DNA of 6,758 nt, from positions 1-6,758 of the forward strand of contig DAOVKO010000117.1 in the NCBI GenBank assembly GCA_030631725.1. The letters run 5' to 3'. This DNA is from Actinomycetes bacterium. GTDB lineage: Bacteria > Planctomycetota > Phycisphaerae > JAACET01. Under the pieces are notes generated by a model. It was not told the origin of the DNA. It saw only the letters and a list, made by a program, of their open reading frames with translations, and searched no databases. Of this stretch, positions 5,391 to 6,758 are shown piece by piece; the first letter of the stretch is position 1; every line of letters starts with the position of its first letter. A program made the position numbers and the translations under genes.

Positions 5391-6755
5391 ATGCCTTTTT
5401 TCTCAACCTTTGTCAACATCTTTCGCATCCCTGAGTTGCGCCGGAAGATTCTCTTTACTTTCGGCTTGCTCTGCATTTATCGCATCGGTTTCGCCGTCCC
5501 TCTGCCCGGCGTCAACCAGGAAATTTTTGCCCAGACCATGAAGGCAACAGCCGAAGGTGGCGGCGCTTTCGGGCAGATGCTCGAGTATTTCTCGGTCTTC
5601 ACCGGAGGCTCTCTCAAGCAGTCCACCCTCTTCGGCTTGGGTATCATGCCTTACATCTCCGCCTCCATTATCCTCCAGTTGCTCGGCTCGGTTATTCCTG
5701 CACTCCAAAAGCTCCAGCAGGAAGGTGAGCTGGGACGGCGAAAAATCAACGAGTACACTCGTTATCTCACCGTAGCTATCTGTCTCTTGCAGGCCTTTAT
5801 GTGGGTCAAGTACCTTGGTGGCCAGGGCCTGCTCGTGCCGGAATTCGCCCTCTTCGACACCTTTGTCGCTGTTGTCGCCATGGTCGGCGGAACCTTGTTC
5901 ATGATGTGGCTCGGGGAGCAAATTGACGCCTACGGCATCGGCAACGGCATCAGCCTGATTATCATGGCCGGCATCGTCACCAGATTACCCGCTGCTGTCG
6001 GCGAAATATTCAGAAACTGGGACCCCAGTATGACCGCCGAGCCCGGCAAAATCGGCGTCGCAAAGCTTGTCTTTCTGATCTTGTGTTTTGTATTCGTCGT
6101 CGCCGGGGCTATCCTTATTACCCAGGGACAACGGCGAATCCCCATTCAGCAGGCCAAGGTTACTCGCGGACGCAGAATCTATGGAGGCCAAAGGCACTAT
6201 CTGCCTTTGCGGGTCAATCACGCCGGCGTCATACCCATTATCTTTGCCGTAAGTTTGATGATGTTTCCCGGCATGATCTTTGAGGCCATCGCCGGCAGGT
6301 GGAGAAACAGCGTTATCAGTTTCTTGGCCGACGATTTTGCAAAGCATCGTTATCTCTACAATCTCATGTATATCATGTTGATTTATTTCTTTGCCTATTT
6401 CTGGACCACGGTCCAGTTTCAGCCCAAGGAGGTGGCCAAAAACCTCCGCGACTACGGCTCTTTCATCCCCGGACTGCGACCCGGACGACGCACCGCCGAT
6501 TACCTCGAGCAGGTCATGGAGCGGATCACTTACGTCGGGGCCACCTTCTTGTGTGTCATCGCCGTCCTACCCATGGTAATCCATCAGATTCTCGAGATTC
6601 CTTTCGTCATCTCTGCATTCCTGGGCGGTACCGGTTTGCTGATCGTTATTTCCGTGGCCCTGGATTTGGTCAATCGCATTGAAGCCAGTCTGATCATGAG
6701 AAACTACGAAGGTTTCCTCGGCGACTCCGCCGGAAGAATAAGGGGGGCCTACTGA
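5391..6755 (+). CDS. secY: Protein translocase subunit SecY
   Basis: SecY is the channel subunit of the SecYEG complex in the cytoplasmic membrane, which passes unfolded proteins driven by SecA and inserts membrane proteins from ribosomes. The 454 residues (E. coli 443) are complete. Ten hydrophobic segments can be placed at about 19-40, 77-99, 123-142, 156-175, 183-200, 223-244, 275-297, 322-342, 377-398 and 404-424. Family motifs are GIMPYISASIILQLL (84-98), QGQRRIPIQQAK (245-256), LPLRVNHAGVIPIIFA (271-286), FQPKEVAKNLRDYGSFIPG (343-361) and GGTGLLIVISVALDLVNRIE (412-431). Arg363, in the PGLRPG loop between segments 8 and 9, matches E. coli Arg357, needed for SecA-driven transport. The ATG is preceded by GGGTG (5376-5380) or GGA (5385-5387), both weak SD sites. 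The stop TGA shares its A with the next ATG. Confidence 0.98.
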   Translation: MPFFSTFVNIFRIPELRRKILFTFGLLCIYRIGFAVPLPGVNQEIFAQTMKATAEGGGAFGQMLEYFSVFTGGSLKQSTLFGLGIMPYISASIILQLLGSVIPALQKLQQEGELGRRKINEYTRYLTVAICLLQAFMWVKYLGGQGLLVPEFALFDTFVAVVAMVGGTLFMMWLGEQIDAYGIGNGISLIIMAGIVTRLPAAVGEIFRNWDPSMTAEPGKIGVAKLVFLILCFVFVVAGAILITQGQRRIPIQQAKVTRGRRIYGGQRHYLPLRVNHAGVIPIIFAVSLMMFPGMIFEAIAGRWRNSVISFLADDFAKHRYLYNLMYIMLIYFFAYFWTTVQFQPKEVAKNLRDYGSFIPGLRPGRRTADYLEQVMERITYVGATFLCVIAVLPMVIHQILEIPFVISAFLGGTGLLIVISVALDLVNRIEASLIMRNYEGFLGDSAGRIRGAY

Positions 6756-6758
6756 TGA
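6741..6758 (+). promoter_or_regulatory. SD and start codon of the next operon gene (cut by window end)
   Basis: AGGGGGG at 6741-6747, within the last codons of secY, lies 7 nt before an ATG at 6755-6757 that overlaps the secY stop as TGATG. This is the expected layout of a translationally coupled gene. In spc operons the gene after secY is commonly adk (adenylate kinase) or map (methionine aminopeptidase). Only four bases of it are inside the window, so its identity cannot be read. Confidence 0.5.

Noticed and set aside
5403..5921. 172-codon open frame on the minus strand opposite secY
   Set aside because: It is a shadow of secY. The translation is an acidic, low-information mirror of hydrophobic codons, with no domain.
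1..6758. An accessory or undescribed system hidden among the genes
   Set aside because: Every coding stretch belongs to a known ribosomal protein or SecY, all gaps are 68 nt or less, and there are no direct repeats, integrase, transposase or atypical genes.

Overview
The window is one stretch of a bacterial ribosomal-protein operon, all on the + strand. It covers the 3' end of the S10 operon and almost all of the spc operon, in the order rpsC (3' part), rplP, rpmC, rpsQ, rplN, rplX, rplE, rpsN, rpsH, rplF, rplR, rpsE, rplO, secY. The start codon of one more gene lies at the right edge. Every product was identified by reading its conserved family motifs. No mobile element, CRISPR array, rRNA or tRNA gene, or non-ribosomal accessory gene is visible, and I do not see an undescribed system here.

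Organism: the gene order is general to bacteria. Several sequence details match what I recall of Planctomycetota ribosomal proteins: L16 starting MALMP with NATKGNTVAFGEYG and FPHKS, S5 with GRRFSFAALVVVGD followed by GWGYGKANEVP, L14 with the longer GSTARGKYTRRTAG loop, and L15 starting MMIH. This is an inference from memory, of moderate strength, and was not tested by a tree or search. The moderate GC content, mixed Arg codons and unusually many cysteines would suit an uncultured or anaerobic member of that group, but do not prove it.

Layout: positions 1-2175 hold the S3 end, L16, L29, S17, L14 and L24. Positions 2189-3391 hold L5, zinc-type S14 and S8. Positions 3415-5370 hold L6, L18, S5 and L15. 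Positions 5391-6755 hold SecY. Spacing is tight throughout: three junctions overlap (rpsC/rplP TAATG, rpsE/rplO ATGA, secY/next TGATG), and the other gaps are 4-68 nt. I see no convincing internal promoter or terminator, so the block is most likely one transcript with each gene started from its own Shine-Dalgarno (SD) site or by coupling.

Function: the 30S proteins S3, S17, S14, S8 and S5 and the 50S proteins L16, L29, L14, L24, L5, L6, L18 and L15 are made together with SecY, the membrane channel of the general secretion pathway. The main departure from the textbook operon is the absence of rpmD (L30), which normally lies between rpsE and rplO. Here those two genes overlap by 4 nt.
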